Shown one piece after another: positions 16,560-25,412 of a stretch of DNA of 64,000 nucleotides. Origin of the DNA: Antarctobacter albus (GTDB lineage: Bacteria; Pseudomonadota; Alphaproteobacteria; Rhodobacterales; Rhodobacteraceae); contig NZ_FMZI01000014.1 in the NCBI RefSeq assembly GCF_900101505.1, positions 45,631 through 109,630 of the forward strand, in the 5' to 3' direction. The position numbers and the translations under genes are program-made. The number at the start of each line of letters is the position of its first letter. Position 1 is the first letter of the stretch. Under the pieces are notes generated by a model, which did not search any database, had not been told where the DNA came from, and saw only the letters and a program-made list of their open reading frames with translations.

Positions 16560-17706
16560 GGATCACCATCTGTTTGTCTTTTACCGTGGCGACGGCCAGC
16601 GCGCGCTGGTTGGCACCATTGCTCATCAGGCGGAATACACCGCCCGTGCCGGTAAAGCCAGTCGAGGTGAGCGCCGTGGCCGACAGCGCATCGTTGCGGC
16701 CCTGCGCGGCCAGTGTGCCGATGGCGGAAATCCCGTCGTAGGCCAGGCCGGCCAGCGGATGCGGCGCGGTGCCGTAGGTGCTGTTGTAGCGGCCAGAGAA
16801 GCTTTCCAGCCGGGCCACGTTCGGCACCGCGAACCAGGCCCCGTCAGAGGCCGGCAAGCCAAAGAGATCGGGGCGCACGTCCCAGCGGGTCAGGCCGATG
16901 TATTGCACCTTCGCGGGGTCCACCCCGGATCCGGGCAGGCGGTCCAGCAGGATCGGCATGGCCTCGTTGCTGGCGGCGGTGGTGATAAAGATGCTGTCGG
17001 CGGCGCCCGAGGACACCACGCGGCCCGCGGCGCTGGCGGCGGCCGAGACGCCCTCGATCGAGAGCTGGTAGCCCTGGGTTCCGACGATGTTGACGCCGTA
17101 TTCCACGGCCGCCTTCTCGATTGCCAGCTTGCCCAGCTGTCCGGCCACGTCCTCGGAGTAGATCACCACCATGTTGGATTTGCCGTTGCGGCGGGCATGG
17201 GCCATCATCCGGCGGGCGGTGTTGTCAAAGGTCGCGCCCAGGATGAAGACGTTGCCGCCGGCGATGGTGGGATTGTTGGAAAAGCCCAGGACGTTCACGC
17301 CTTCGTCGGCGACGGCGAGACCGGCGGCGTTCACCGCGTCGGCACGCAGCGGGCCCAGGATGATCTTGGCGCCCTCGTCGACGGCCTTTTGCGCGGCGGC
17401 CGCGGCGGCGGGGGCCTGGCCGGCGGTGTCGTAGACGCGCAGGTCGATGGTCACACCCTCGCCCAGGTCGGCCATCGCCAGCCGGGCGGCATTTTCCAGC
17501 GAGGTGGCGATCGGCGCGGCGCCCTGGTCGGACTGCGGCACCAGGAGCGCCACGGGGATCGGTTTGCCGGTATTGATGCGTGGACCGTCGCCGCCTCCGC
17601 CGATATTGGTCAGCGCAGAGGGGTCACAGGCGGCAAGCGCGGCCGCGGCGGCCAGACCGGCCAGCGGGCGCAGCGCCTTGCGGAAATTGGAAAAAATGGC
17701 GAACAT
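16519..17706 (-). CDS. LppC/LpoA-like periplasmic-binding lipoprotein (penicillin-binding protein activator type)
   Basis: A 395-residue protein with a lipoprotein signal (LAGLAAAAALAAC, Cys at ~27). A type-I periplasmic binding fold follows (IPVALLVPQSDQGAAPIATS, AAQKAVDEGAKIILGPLRAD, LGFSNNPTIAGGNVFILG). This matches the LppC/YraM family, whose gammaproteobacterial member LpoA activates PBP1A from the outer membrane. An amino-acid ABC-type binding role is the alternative. ATG 17706 has GGGAG about 12 bases upstream. It is divergent from rsmI, the classic yraL/yraM arrangement, and overlaps glnD downstream. Confidence 0.75.
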   Translation of the reverse strand: MFAIFSNFRKALRPLAGLAAAAALAACDPSALTNIGGGGDGPRINTGKPIPVALLVPQSDQGAAPIATSLENAARLAMADLGEGVTIDLRVYDTAGQAPAAAAAAQKAVDEGAKIILGPLRADAVNAAGLAVADEGVNVLGFSNNPTIAGGNVFILGATFDNTARRMMAHARRNGKSNMVVIYSEDVAGQLGKLAIEKAAVEYGVNIVGTQGYQLSIEGVSAAASAAGRVVSSGAADSIFITTAASNEAMPILLDRLPGSGVDPAKVQYIGLTRWDVRPDLFGLPASDGAWFAVPNVARLESFSGRYNSTYGTAPHPLAGLAYDGISAIGTLAAQGRNDALSATALTSTGFTGTGGVFRLMSNGANQRALAVATVKDKQMVILDPAPSSLPGGGL

Positions 17707-17805
17707 GGACGGTGGACTCCCTCGTTTCTTGCGCGACATGCGCGGCACGGGCGGCGCGCTGAGCGATTTGGCGACGATCATAGAGAAGGGCGAAAGGGGG
17801 GACCA

Positions 17806-18693
17806 GTGACGAATCCGGAAAGCGCCGGACAGGGCGGCGGATTGACGCCGGGACTGTACCTTGTGGCCACACCCATCGGCAATGCGCGCGACATCACCCT
17901 GCGCGCGCTGGACATGCTGGCCACGGCGGACGTCCTGGCGGCAGAGGACACGCGCAGCCTGCGGCGGCTGATGGAACTGCATGGCGTGGCGCTGGGGGAT
18001 CGCCCGCTGGTGGCCTACCACGATCACAACGGCGCGCGGGCGCGTCCGCGCCTGCTGGCAGAGCTGGCGGCGGGAAAATCGGTGCTTTACGCGTCGGAGG
18101 CGGGGACGCCGATGATCTCGGACCCCGGGTTCGACCTGGCGCGCGCCGCCGCCGAAGCGGGGTTCGCGGTCACCAGCGCACCGGGGGCCAGCGCGGTGGT
18201 CACGGCACTGACGCTGGCCGGATTGCCCACGGACAGGTTCCTGTTCGCCGGTTTCCTGCCCAACGCCGGCGGGCCGCGCAAATCGGCGCTGCGCGACCTG
18301 TCGGGCGTGCCGGCGACGCTGGTGTTCTACGAATCGCCCCGGCGCCTGCCGGAGATGCTGCTGGCCGCGCAGGATGTGCTGGGAGACCGCGAGGCGGCGG
18401 TCTGCCGGGAACTGACCAAGAAATTCGAGGAGGTCCGGCGCGGACCCCTGTCAGAGCTGGCCGATCACTACCGCGAGACCCCGGCAAAGGGCGAGGTGGT
18501 GGTTCTGATCGGCAAAGGGGATTCAGGATCCGTTAAGGAAATCGATCTAGAACAGGAGGTGAACAAGGCGCTGGAAACGATGTCGGTCCGCGATGCTGCG
18601 GATTTCGTGTCGGCGCGGTTCGGGGTGAAACGGCGCCCGGTCTATCAACTGGCCATGCGCCTCTCGGCAAAAGGGGAAAGCGATGGCGCTTGA
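17806..18693 (+). CDS. rsmI: 16S rRNA (cytidine1402-2'-O)-methyltransferase
   Basis: RsmI methylates the ribose of C1402 in 16S rRNA with SAM. The 295-residue protein has LYLVATPIGNARDITLRALD at the start, AEDTRSLRRLM, ASEAGTPMISDPGFDLARAA, and the PGASAVVTAL SAM-binding stretch, all hallmarks of the YraL/RsmI family. The GTG start at 17806 has a strong GGGGGG purine run upstream. It overlaps yraN by 11 bp. Confidence 0.93.
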   Translation: MTNPESAGQGGGLTPGLYLVATPIGNARDITLRALDMLATADVLAAEDTRSLRRLMELHGVALGDRPLVAYHDHNGARARPRLLAELAAGKSVLYASEAGTPMISDPGFDLARAAAEAGFAVTSAPGASAVVTALTLAGLPTDRFLFAGFLPNAGGPRKSALRDLSGVPATLVFYESPRRLPEMLLAAQDVLGDREAAVCRELTKKFEEVRRGPLSELADHYRETPAKGEVVVLIGKGDSGSVKEIDLEQEVNKALETMSVRDAADFVSARFGVKRRPVYQLAMRLSAKGESDGA

Positions 18694-19069
18694 TTTCGCG
18701 GGTGTGGCGGGGCGGGCCGACACCGGGCGGTGCGGCTATCACGCGGGCCTTGCGGCAGAGGATGGCGTGGCCGCGGACTATGCCCGCCGGGGCTATCCGC
18801 TGCTGGCGCGGCGGTGGCGCGGTCGATCTGGTGAGATCGACCTCGTGCTGGGCGATGGCGACGGCGTCATCATCGTCGAGGTCAAGAAAAGCCGCAGTTT
18901 CGACCGCGCCGTCGCACGTCTGTCGCAACGCCAGATCGGTCGCCTGATGCGGGCGGGCGAGGAATTCCTTGGCACCATGCCGCGCGGGTCGCTCACGGAT
19001 ATCCGTTTCGACGTGGCGCTGGTGAACGGTCACGGTGAGATCAGGGTGATCGAAAACGCGCTTTACTGA
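18683..19069 (+). CDS. YraN/UPF0102 family endonuclease-like protein
   Basis: A 128-residue protein with the UPF0102 core GRSGEIDLVLGDGDGVIIVEVK, a PD-(D/E)xK nuclease arrangement with Glu/Asp and the ExK pair. A predicted Holliday-junction-resolvase-like fold is known, but the biological substrate is not. The N-terminal ~25 residues (GVAGRADTGRCGYHAG) are longer than in many homologues. It starts 11 bp inside rsmI and sits in the conserved rsmI-yraN-gshB order. Confidence 0.85.
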   Translation: MALDFAGVAGRADTGRCGYHAGLAAEDGVAADYARRGYPLLARRWRGRSGEIDLVLGDGDGVIIVEVKKSRSFDRAVARLSQRQIGRLMRAGEEFLGTMPRGSLTDIRFDVALVNGHGEIRVIENALY

Positions 19070-19159
19070 GCGCTGGCCCTGCGCCCGTGCAGGGCTGCGG
19101 TGCATTGCACCCGGCCCCGTCCTGCGCCATCTATGGCGGGAAGATTGCAGGGGACGCCG

Positions 19160-20095
19160 ATGAAGATCGCCTTTCAGATGGACCCGATCACCGGGGTCGA
19201 CATCAACGCCGACAGCACGTTCCGCCTGGCCGAAGAGGCGCAGGCGCGCGGGCACGAACTGTTCTACTACGGGCCGGACCAGCTCGCCTACGAAGAGGGG
19301 CGGATCACCGCGCGCGGGCACTGGATGACCGTGCAGCGGGTGGCGGAGAAACCCGCCGTCCTCGGTGACCGCGTGGCGGTCGACCTGGCGGACATGGACG
19401 TGATCTGGCTGCGCCAGGATCCGCCCTTTGACATGCATTACATCACCACCACGCACCTGCTGGACCGGCTCAAGGACGATGTCCTGGTGGTCAATGATCC
19501 CTTCTGGGTGCGCAATTCGCCGGAAAAGCTGCTGGTCCTGAACTTTCCCGACCTGACGCCGCCCACCGCCATTGCCCGCGACCTGGAGGTGCTGCGCGCC
19601 TTCCGCGAGAAACACGGCGATGTCATCGTCAAGCCGCTGTATGGCAACGGCGGCGCCGGGGTGTTCAAGCTGGGCGCCGCGGACGGCAACCTCAGCTCGC
19701 TCTACGAGATGTTCACCGGGTTCTCGCGCGAGCCGCTGATCGTGCAGAAATACCTGCCCGCCGTGTCCAAGGGCGACAAGCGGGTGATCCTCGTCGATGG
19801 CGAGGCGGTGGGTGCGATCAACCGGGTGCCCGCCAAGGGCGAGGTGCGCTCGAACATGCATGTGGGCGGCCGCCCCGAGAAGATCGCGCTGAGCGATCGT
19901 GACCGCGAGATCTGCGCGCGGATCGGGCCTGTGCTGCGCAACAAGGGCCAGGTCTTTGTCGGGATCGACGTGATCGGCGACTGGCTGACGGAGATCAACG
20001 TGACCTCGCCCACGGGCATCCAGGAGCTGGAGCGGTTCGACAGCATCAACGTGGCCGAGACAATCTGGCAGGCAATCGAGGCCAAGCTGGCATGA
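19160..20095 (+). CDS. gshB: glutathione synthetase
   Basis: GshB joins gamma-glutamylcysteine and glycine with ATP, the second step of glutathione synthesis. The 311-residue protein starts MKIAFQMDPITGVDINADST, then has WLRQDPPFDMHYITTTHLL and the ATP-grasp elements DVIVKPLYGNGGAGVFKL and FVGIDVIGDWLTEINVTSPT. ATG 19160 is the family start. It overlaps the following hydrolase gene as ATGA. Glutathione made here would feed the two glutathione S-transferases encoded nearby. Confidence 0.95.
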   Translation: MKIAFQMDPITGVDINADSTFRLAEEAQARGHELFYYGPDQLAYEEGRITARGHWMTVQRVAEKPAVLGDRVAVDLADMDVIWLRQDPPFDMHYITTTHLLDRLKDDVLVVNDPFWVRNSPEKLLVLNFPDLTPPTAIARDLEVLRAFREKHGDVIVKPLYGNGGAGVFKLGAADGNLSSLYEMFTGFSREPLIVQKYLPAVSKGDKRVILVDGEAVGAINRVPAKGEVRSNMHVGGRPEKIALSDRDREICARIGPVLRNKGQVFVGIDVIGDWLTEINVTSPTGIQELERFDSINVAETIWQAIEAKLA

Positions 20096-20994
20096 GCCTG
20101 ATGCGGCCGATCCTGAACCGCTGGTTGCGGATGACGGAGCGGCCGCACCTGGAACGGGGCAAATCGGTGCCACGGCTGCGCGCCTCCTTTGAAAGGAAGG
20201 CGCGCTTTTTCTTCTTTGCCCCCAGGGGCACCCGCCAGCGGCGCGACGTGCTGGACGGCGTGCCGGTGCTGTTGGTCAACGAGGATCTGCCGGGGCCTTT
20301 GATCCTCTACTTTCACGGTGGTGCCTACGTCATGGGCTCTGCCGACACGCATCGGGCGATGGTCGCGTGGTTGTCGCGCGCAGCCCGGTGCCCGGCCTGC
20401 CTGGTGGATTACCGGCTGGCGCCGGACCATCCCTTTCCCGCCGCGCTGGAGGATGCGCTGACGGCCTATCGTGCGGTCATGGCGCATCCCGCCGGGGTCG
20501 TGCTGGGCGGCGACAGCGCCGGCGGCGGGCTGGCGCTGGCCCTGCTGGGCGAGATCCTGCGGCAGGGTCTGCCGCAGCCTCTTGGGAGTTTCGCGCTGTC
20601 TCCGCTGACGGACATGACGTTTTCGGGCGACAGCGTGACCCGCAATGCACAGAGCGACGTGGTCCTGCCGGCGAGCCGCACGCATGAAACGGCGATGCAC
20701 TATCTGCCGGAAAACATGGATCGGCGCGACCCGCGGGTTTCCCCGCTCTGGGCCGCCTTCGCTGGCGCGGGGCCGGTCTGGCTGTCGGCGGGGGACAGGG
20801 AATTCCTGCTGGACGACACGCGGCGCATGGCGGCGCGGCTGCGCGAACAGGGGGTGACGGTGCAGGAGGACATCGCGCGGGACTTGCCGCATGTCTGGCC
20901 CATCTTTCAGAACATCCTGCCGGAGGCGCGGACCACGCTGCGGCGGATCGCGCGCTGGATCAATTCTCTTTCGCAGACAGCAGCCGATAGCTGA
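20092..20994 (+). CDS. alpha/beta hydrolase of the HSL (hormone-sensitive lipase-like) family
   Basis: A 300-residue hydrolase with the oxyanion motif FHGGAYVMGS and the nucleophile elbow LGGDSAGGGLALALL (catalytic Ser in GDSAG). The acid sits in a region near LSAGDREFLLDDT, and the His near ARDLPHVWP. These features define the HSL/GDSAG esterases, which cleave short-chain esters. The gene begins within the stop of gshB (ATGA) and its 3' end overlaps comM by 35 bp tail to tail. The physiological substrate is unknown. Confidence 0.85.
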   Translation: MSLMRPILNRWLRMTERPHLERGKSVPRLRASFERKARFFFFAPRGTRQRRDVLDGVPVLLVNEDLPGPLILYFHGGAYVMGSADTHRAMVAWLSRAARCPACLVDYRLAPDHPFPAALEDALTAYRAVMAHPAGVVLGGDSAGGGLALALLGEILRQGLPQPLGSFALSPLTDMTFSGDSVTRNAQSDVVLPASRTHETAMHYLPENMDRRDPRVSPLWAAFAGAGPVWLSAGDREFLLDDTRRMAARLREQGVTVQEDIARDLPHVWPIFQNILPEARTTLRRIARWINSLSQTAADS

Positions 20995-22474
20995 GCGCCT
21001 CGGCCACGTGCGGGCGGCGGACCGTCGCGCTTTCGTCGAGGTCGGCGATGGTGCGGGCGACGCGCAGCACGCGGTGATAGCCGCGCGCGGTCAGGCCAAA
21101 GCGGTCGGCGGCGCGGGTGAGAAGGTCGCGCCCCTCGTCGTCGGGGGTTGCGATCTCTTCGAGGCGCTGGCCCTCGGCGTCGGCATTGGTGCGCAGCGCG
21201 TCGTGATCGGCGAACCGGTTTGCCTGGACGGCGCGGGCGGCGGCAACGCGGGCGGCCACGGTTTCGGAACTGTCCCCCGTGGCGGGCAGGTCGAGGTCCG
21301 TGAAACTGACCGGCGGCACCTCCAGCCGCAGGTCGAAGCGGTCCATCAGCGGGCCTGAGATGCGGCCCAGGTAGTCCTCGCCGCAGTTGGGCGCGCGCGA
21401 ACAGGCCTGTGCGGGATCGGTGAGATAGCCACATTTGCAGGGGTTGGCGGCGGCGACCAGCAGGAAACGCGCGGGATAGCGGATATGGGCATTGGCGCGG
21501 GCCACCACGACCTCGCCGGTTTCGATGGGCTGGCGCAGGGTTTCCAGCACGTTGCGCGGAAACTCGGGGAATTCATCCATGAACAGGACGCCGTTGTGGG
21601 CCAGGCTGGCCTGCCCCGGCTGCGCGGTGCGCCCGCCGCCGATCAGGGCCGCCATCGAGGCGGTGTGATGCGGTTCGCAAAAGGGCCGCGTGCGCGAGAT
21701 GCCACCATCGGTCAGAAGGCCCGCGATGGAATGGATCATCGAGGTTTCCAGCGCCTCGACGGGTGTCAGGGGCGGCAGGATGCCGGGCATACGGGCGGCG
21801 AGCATGGATTTTCCCGCGCCGGGCGGGCCGATCATCATCAGGTGGTGGCGCCCGGCGGCGGCGATTTCCAGCGCCCGCTTGGCCCGTTCCTGTCCCTTGA
21901 CATCGCGCAGGTCGCGCGTTGCCGGATCTGTCGTCACCTCGCCCGGGCGGGCCGGTTCAAGCACGTTGTCGCCGGAAAAGTGGCGCACGATTTCCAGCAG
22001 GTTCCCGGCGCCGATCACCGTGCAGGCATCGACCCAGGCGGCCTCTGCCCCCGAGGCGCGGGGGCAGAGCAGGATGCGGTCCTCCTCGGCGGCGGCCATC
22101 GCGGCGGGCAGGGCGCCGACCACCGGCAACAGGTCGCCGTCCAGCGACAGTTCGCCCAGGGCGACGGTCTGTGCCACCGCGTCCCGGGGCAGGATGTCGA
22201 GCGCCGCCAGCAGCCCCAGGGCAATGGGCAAGTCGAAGTGAGAGCCGACCTTGGGCAGGTCGGCAGGGGCGAGGTTTATGGTGATCTTTTTCGACGGCAG
22301 CGCGATGGCCAGCGCGCTCAGGGCCGTGCGCACACGGTCGCGCGCCTCTGACACGGCCTTGTCCGGCAGGCCGACGATGGAAAAGGCGGGAAGACCCGGA
22401 GTGACGGCGCATTGCACCTCGACCGGGCGCGCATTGACCCCCTCGAAAGCGACCGTATGGGCGCGCGCAACCAT
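20960..22474 (-). CDS. comM: YifB/ComM-family Mg-chelatase-like AAA+ ATPase
   Basis: A 504-residue protein beginning MVARAHTVAFEGVNARPVEV (N-terminal Lon-protease-like S5 fold, PVEVQCAVTPGLPAFSIVGL). The AAA+ core has Walker A IGPPGAGKSMLAARMPGIL and Walker B GVLFMDEFPEF, followed by a zinc-binding-like stretch with CKCGYLTDP and a C-terminal Mg_chelatase_C helix bundle. In gammaproteobacteria ComM is the branch-migration helicase needed for natural transformation; in other bacteria its role is less tested. ATG 22474 was preferred over an upstream in-frame Met at 22486. Confidence 0.9.
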   Translation of the reverse strand: MVARAHTVAFEGVNARPVEVQCAVTPGLPAFSIVGLPDKAVSEARDRVRTALSALAIALPSKKITINLAPADLPKVGSHFDLPIALGLLAALDILPRDAVAQTVALGELSLDGDLLPVVGALPAAMAAAEEDRILLCPRASGAEAAWVDACTVIGAGNLLEIVRHFSGDNVLEPARPGEVTTDPATRDLRDVKGQERAKRALEIAAAGRHHLMMIGPPGAGKSMLAARMPGILPPLTPVEALETSMIHSIAGLLTDGGISRTRPFCEPHHTASMAALIGGGRTAQPGQASLAHNGVLFMDEFPEFPRNVLETLRQPIETGEVVVARANAHIRYPARFLLVAAANPCKCGYLTDPAQACSRAPNCGEDYLGRISGPLMDRFDLRLEVPPVSFTDLDLPATGDSSETVAARVAAARAVQANRFADHDALRTNADAEGQRLEEIATPDDEGRDLLTRAADRFGLTARGYHRVLRVARTIADLDESATVRRPHVAEALSYRLLSAKEN

Positions 22475-22571
22475 GAAACTCCCCACGTCAGACCGGGGCT
22501 AGCCTGCCCCGGACGTGGTTAGCAACTGGTTAACGCGTGGCGGGCGGGGTTAAGAATTTCCGCCGAAAGGG

Positions 22572-23444
22572 TCAGTTGGTGCCGTCGCGCATCGCCACGA
22601 ATTTCGGCCAGGCGTCCGGATCGTTCACCGTCTTGTCTCGGCAGAAGGCGTTGCAGAAGCCAAAGATGCGCCCCTCGCTTTCCATCAGGTGCGTCACCGG
22701 ATCCCCGGAATAGGGACAGGTGGTGTTTTCGGCCTCGCCCTTGTCGATGGCGCGGGCGGGACGCGGTGTCGGGCCGGGCCAGGGCAGTTGCGCATAGTCG
22801 CGGTCGTACCAGGGCAGGGTCGCACCGCGCGCCAGGCCCATAGCGCGCCAGCGGCGGAAGGCCGGGTCTGCCAGGTGCGCGGCGACGTAGCTGCGCGCCT
22901 GGTCGCCCACTGGCAGGGCATAGCCTGCAATCCGGGCCGCGACCGGCGCAAAGAAGGCATCGGCGACCGAGTAATCGCCGCAAAGCCAGGGCCCGCGCGA
23001 ACGATCCAGTGCAAAGCCCCAGATCGTCTCGATGCGGGCCAGGTCGGCCTGCAGCGCCTCGGACACGGGCGTGTCGGAATAGGCGGCGCGCAGGTTCATC
23101 GGGCAAAGCTCGCGCAGGGTGCCGAAGCTGGAGTGCATCTCGGCCGCGAGGCTGCGGGCGGTGGCGCGCATCGCGGGATCGCTGGGCCAGTGGCCCGCGT
23201 CTGGGTGGCGGCTGGCCAGTTCCTCGGCCAGGGCGAGGCTGTCCCAGATCACGGTGCCGTCAGACAGGACCAGAGTCGGCACCGTGCGGGCCGGGGAAAA
23301 GCGCGACATCTGTTCCGCCACGCCGGCCTTCATGAAATCGACGATCTCGATCGTCGCGGGAATGCCGAAGCGGTGGAACAGCAGCCAGGCCCGCAAGGAC
23401 CAGCTGGAATAACTGTAATCGCCAAGAAAAAGCTTGTCGGACAT
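22572..23444 (-). CDS. glutathione S-transferase with C-terminal YHS/TRASH-like Cys extension
   Basis: A 290-residue protein. Residues ~1-210 are a GST: thioredoxin-fold part with FLGDYSYSSWSLRAWLL (likely catalytic Ser) and RTVPTLVLSDGTVIWDSLAL, then the helical domain ending near GDYSVADAFFAPVAARIAGY. The last ~50 residues add TCPYSGDPVTHLMESEG and IFGFCNAFCRDKTVNDP, which resembles the metal-binding YHS/TRASH pattern (Cys, then FCxxxC). That tail could bind a metal or sense it. ATG 23444 has GGAGAGG upstream. Divergent from the sigma-factor gene. Confidence 0.8.
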   Translation of the reverse strand: MSDKLFLGDYSYSSWSLRAWLLFHRFGIPATIEIVDFMKAGVAEQMSRFSPARTVPTLVLSDGTVIWDSLALAEELASRHPDAGHWPSDPAMRATARSLAAEMHSSFGTLRELCPMNLRAAYSDTPVSEALQADLARIETIWGFALDRSRGPWLCGDYSVADAFFAPVAARIAGYALPVGDQARSYVAAHLADPAFRRWRAMGLARGATLPWYDRDYAQLPWPGPTPRPARAIDKGEAENTTCPYSGDPVTHLMESEGRIFGFCNAFCRDKTVNDPDAWPKFVAMRDGTN

Positions 23445-23576
23445 GGAACCTCTCCAATCGATTGTGCGTTGCACTACAGCACGTGTGGCGCGGCTGGAAA
23501 TCAGGATTCGTGGCGATCGGGATCACGCCGGCAGATGGATGCGTGCAGATTGATCGAAAACCCACAGACACAAAAG

Positions 23577-23602
23577 TGATCTGCGTGTCCGCCACGCGCG
23601 TA
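23577..23602 (+). promoter_or_regulatory. RpoE/ChrR-type ECF promoter candidate for the rpoH-type gene
   Basis: TGATCT (23577-23582), 16 bases, then CGTA (23599-23602), close to the Rhodobacter sigma-E pattern TGATCC-N16-17-CGTA used in the singlet-oxygen response. It sits 55 bp before the ATG of the RpoH-type gene. In Rhodobacter sphaeroides rpoHII is a known RpoE target, so the match is biologically plausible. The sigma factor binding is inference. Confidence 0.6.
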
Positions 23603-23656
23603 TTACGATCAGGAGGCCCGGAAAATCGGGGGCCCGAGATCACCAGGGGAGCGGAA

Positions 23657-24535
23657 ATGGCACTTGATTCATTCAATGACCAGAGCTTGTCGCGCCGGGC
23701 CATGAAGGCCGAACTGCTGGACGCGGAAACCGAGTTGAAACTGGCTTACGCGTGGCGGGACGACCGTGACGAGGAGGCGCTGCACCGGCTGATCCAGGCC
23801 TACATGCGGCTGGCCATCTCGATGGCCGCAAAATTCAAACGCTACGGCGCGCCGATGAACGACCTGATCCAGGAGGCGGGGCTGGGCCTGATGAAGGCCG
23901 CCGACAAGTTCGACCCGGACCGTGGCGTGCGGTTTTCGACCTACGCGGTCTGGTGGATCAAGGCCTCGATCCAGGATTACGTGATGCGCAACTGGTCGAT
24001 GGTGCGCACCGGCTCGACCTCTTCGCAGAAATCGCTGTTCTTCAACATGCGCCGAGTTCAGGCCCGGATCGAACGTGAGGCGGCGGCCTCGGGGGAGGAA
24101 CTGGACGGGCATCAGCTGCGCCACAAGATCGCCACCGAAATCGGCGTGCCGCTGCGGGATGTCGAGATGATGGAAGGACGGTTGTCCGGGTCGGATTACT
24201 CGCTGAACGCCACGCAGTCGGTCGAGGACGAGGGCCGGGAGTGGATCGACACGATCGAGGATGACGGTGCGCAGGCCTCGGAGATTGTCGAGAATGAACA
24301 CGACCGCGAACAATTGCGCGACTGGCTGGTTCAGGCGATGGGCGCGCTGAATGAACGCGAGCGGTTCATCGTGCGCGAACGCAAGCTGCGCGAGGAGACC
24401 CGGACGCTTGAATCGCTGGGCACCGAACTGGGGCTGAGCAAGGAGCGCGTGCGCCAGCTGGAGGCGGCGGCCTTCGGAAAGATGCGCAAGGCGCTTGAGG
24501 CGCAAAGCGGGGAAGTGCATCACTTCCTGGCATGA
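23657..24535 (+). CDS. rpoH: RNA polymerase sigma-32 (RpoH) family sigma factor
   Basis: A 292-residue group-3 sigma-70 factor. It has region 2 (DLIQEAGLGLMKAADKFDPD, VRFSTYAVWWIKASIQDYVM), the RpoH box QKSLFFNMRR, and region 4 (LGTELGLSKERVRQLEAAAF). RpoH-type factors direct heat and oxidative stress genes; alphaproteobacteria carry two or more. The TGATC-N16-CGTA promoter upstream suggests the RpoE-controlled RpoHII type, but paralogue identity is not proven. Start is ATG 23657 after AGGGGAGCGG. The stop overlaps the next gene as ATGA. Confidence 0.9.
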   Translation: MALDSFNDQSLSRRAMKAELLDAETELKLAYAWRDDRDEEALHRLIQAYMRLAISMAAKFKRYGAPMNDLIQEAGLGLMKAADKFDPDRGVRFSTYAVWWIKASIQDYVMRNWSMVRTGSTSSQKSLFFNMRRVQARIEREAAASGEELDGHQLRHKIATEIGVPLRDVEMMEGRLSGSDYSLNATQSVEDEGREWIDTIEDDGAQASEIVENEHDREQLRDWLVQAMGALNERERFIVRERKLREETRTLESLGTELGLSKERVRQLEAAAFGKMRKALEAQSGEVHHFLA

Positions 24536-25317
24536 GACATGTGATCCTCGGCCTGTTGCTGTGCGCCGGGTCTGCTGTGGCGGACACGCTTTCTGACGCC
24601 GACGTACTTTTTCTTGGCGAGGTGCACGACAACCCTGCCCATCACGCGCGTCAGGCCGAGATCGTGTCTGAGGTTCAGCCCCGCGCCATCGTCTGGGAGA
24701 TGCTGGACCCCGAGGCCACGCCCCGGATCACACCCGACCTGATTGCCGACGAGGCCGCGCTTGGCGCGGCGCTGAACTGGGCCGACAGCGGTTGGCCCGC
24801 GTTTTCCATGTACTACCCGATTTTTGTGGCGGCCCCCGAGGCCGCGCATTTCGGGGCGCAGGTGCCGCGCGATGCCGCACGGGCGGCAATGTCGCAAACC
24901 CTGGTCGAGGCTTTTGGCGAAAACGCCGCACGGTTCGGGCTGGACCGGCCGCTGCCGGTCGGGCAGCAGGAAAGGCGCGAGGCCCTGCAGATGGCGGCGC
25001 ATTGCGATGCTTTGCCCGCCGATATCCTGCCCATGATGGTGGACATCCAACGCCTGCGCGACGCGCGCCTGGCCGCTGCCGCGCTGGAGGCGCTTGAGGC
25101 CACCGGTGGCCCCGTGGCGGTCATCACCGGCAACGGGCACGCTCGCAAGGACTGGGGCGCCCCGGCCCTGCTGGCGCTGGCGGCGCCCGATGTTTCGATC
25201 CTGGCCCTGGGGCAGGGCGAAAACGAGGGGGCGGCGCCGGACGGTGGGTTCGACCTGATCGAAAGCGCGCCGCCCGTGGATCGCCCGGACCCCTGCGAGG
25301 CATTTCGCGCGCGGTGA
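24532..25317 (+). CDS. ChaN-like (DUF399) heme-binding-type secreted protein
   Basis: A 261-residue exported protein: signal peptide MRHVILGLLLCAGSAVADTL, then VLFLGEVHDNPAHHARQAEI, the signature of the ChaN/haem-binding uptake family. Later motifs are AIVWEMLDP and AVITGNGHARKDWGAP. Campylobacter ChaN binds stacked haem; a haem role here is from the family only. It is coupled to the sigma-factor gene by an ATGA overlap, so it would be made together with the stress sigma factor. Confidence 0.75.
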   Translation: MRHVILGLLLCAGSAVADTLSDADVLFLGEVHDNPAHHARQAEIVSEVQPRAIVWEMLDPEATPRITPDLIADEAALGAALNWADSGWPAFSMYYPIFVAAPEAAHFGAQVPRDAARAAMSQTLVEAFGENAARFGLDRPLPVGQQERREALQMAAHCDALPADILPMMVDIQRLRDARLAAAALEALEATGGPVAVITGNGHARKDWGAPALLALAAPDVSILALGQGENEGAAPDGGFDLIESAPPVDRPDPCEAFRAR

Positions 25318-25412
25318 CATCCGGACGACGCGCGATTGCCGCCGGCGTGCCCGGCCATTGTCTCGGCTCGCGGCTGGGCCTACAACCGCATCAAAGCGAG
25401 TGGGGCGGGGCC

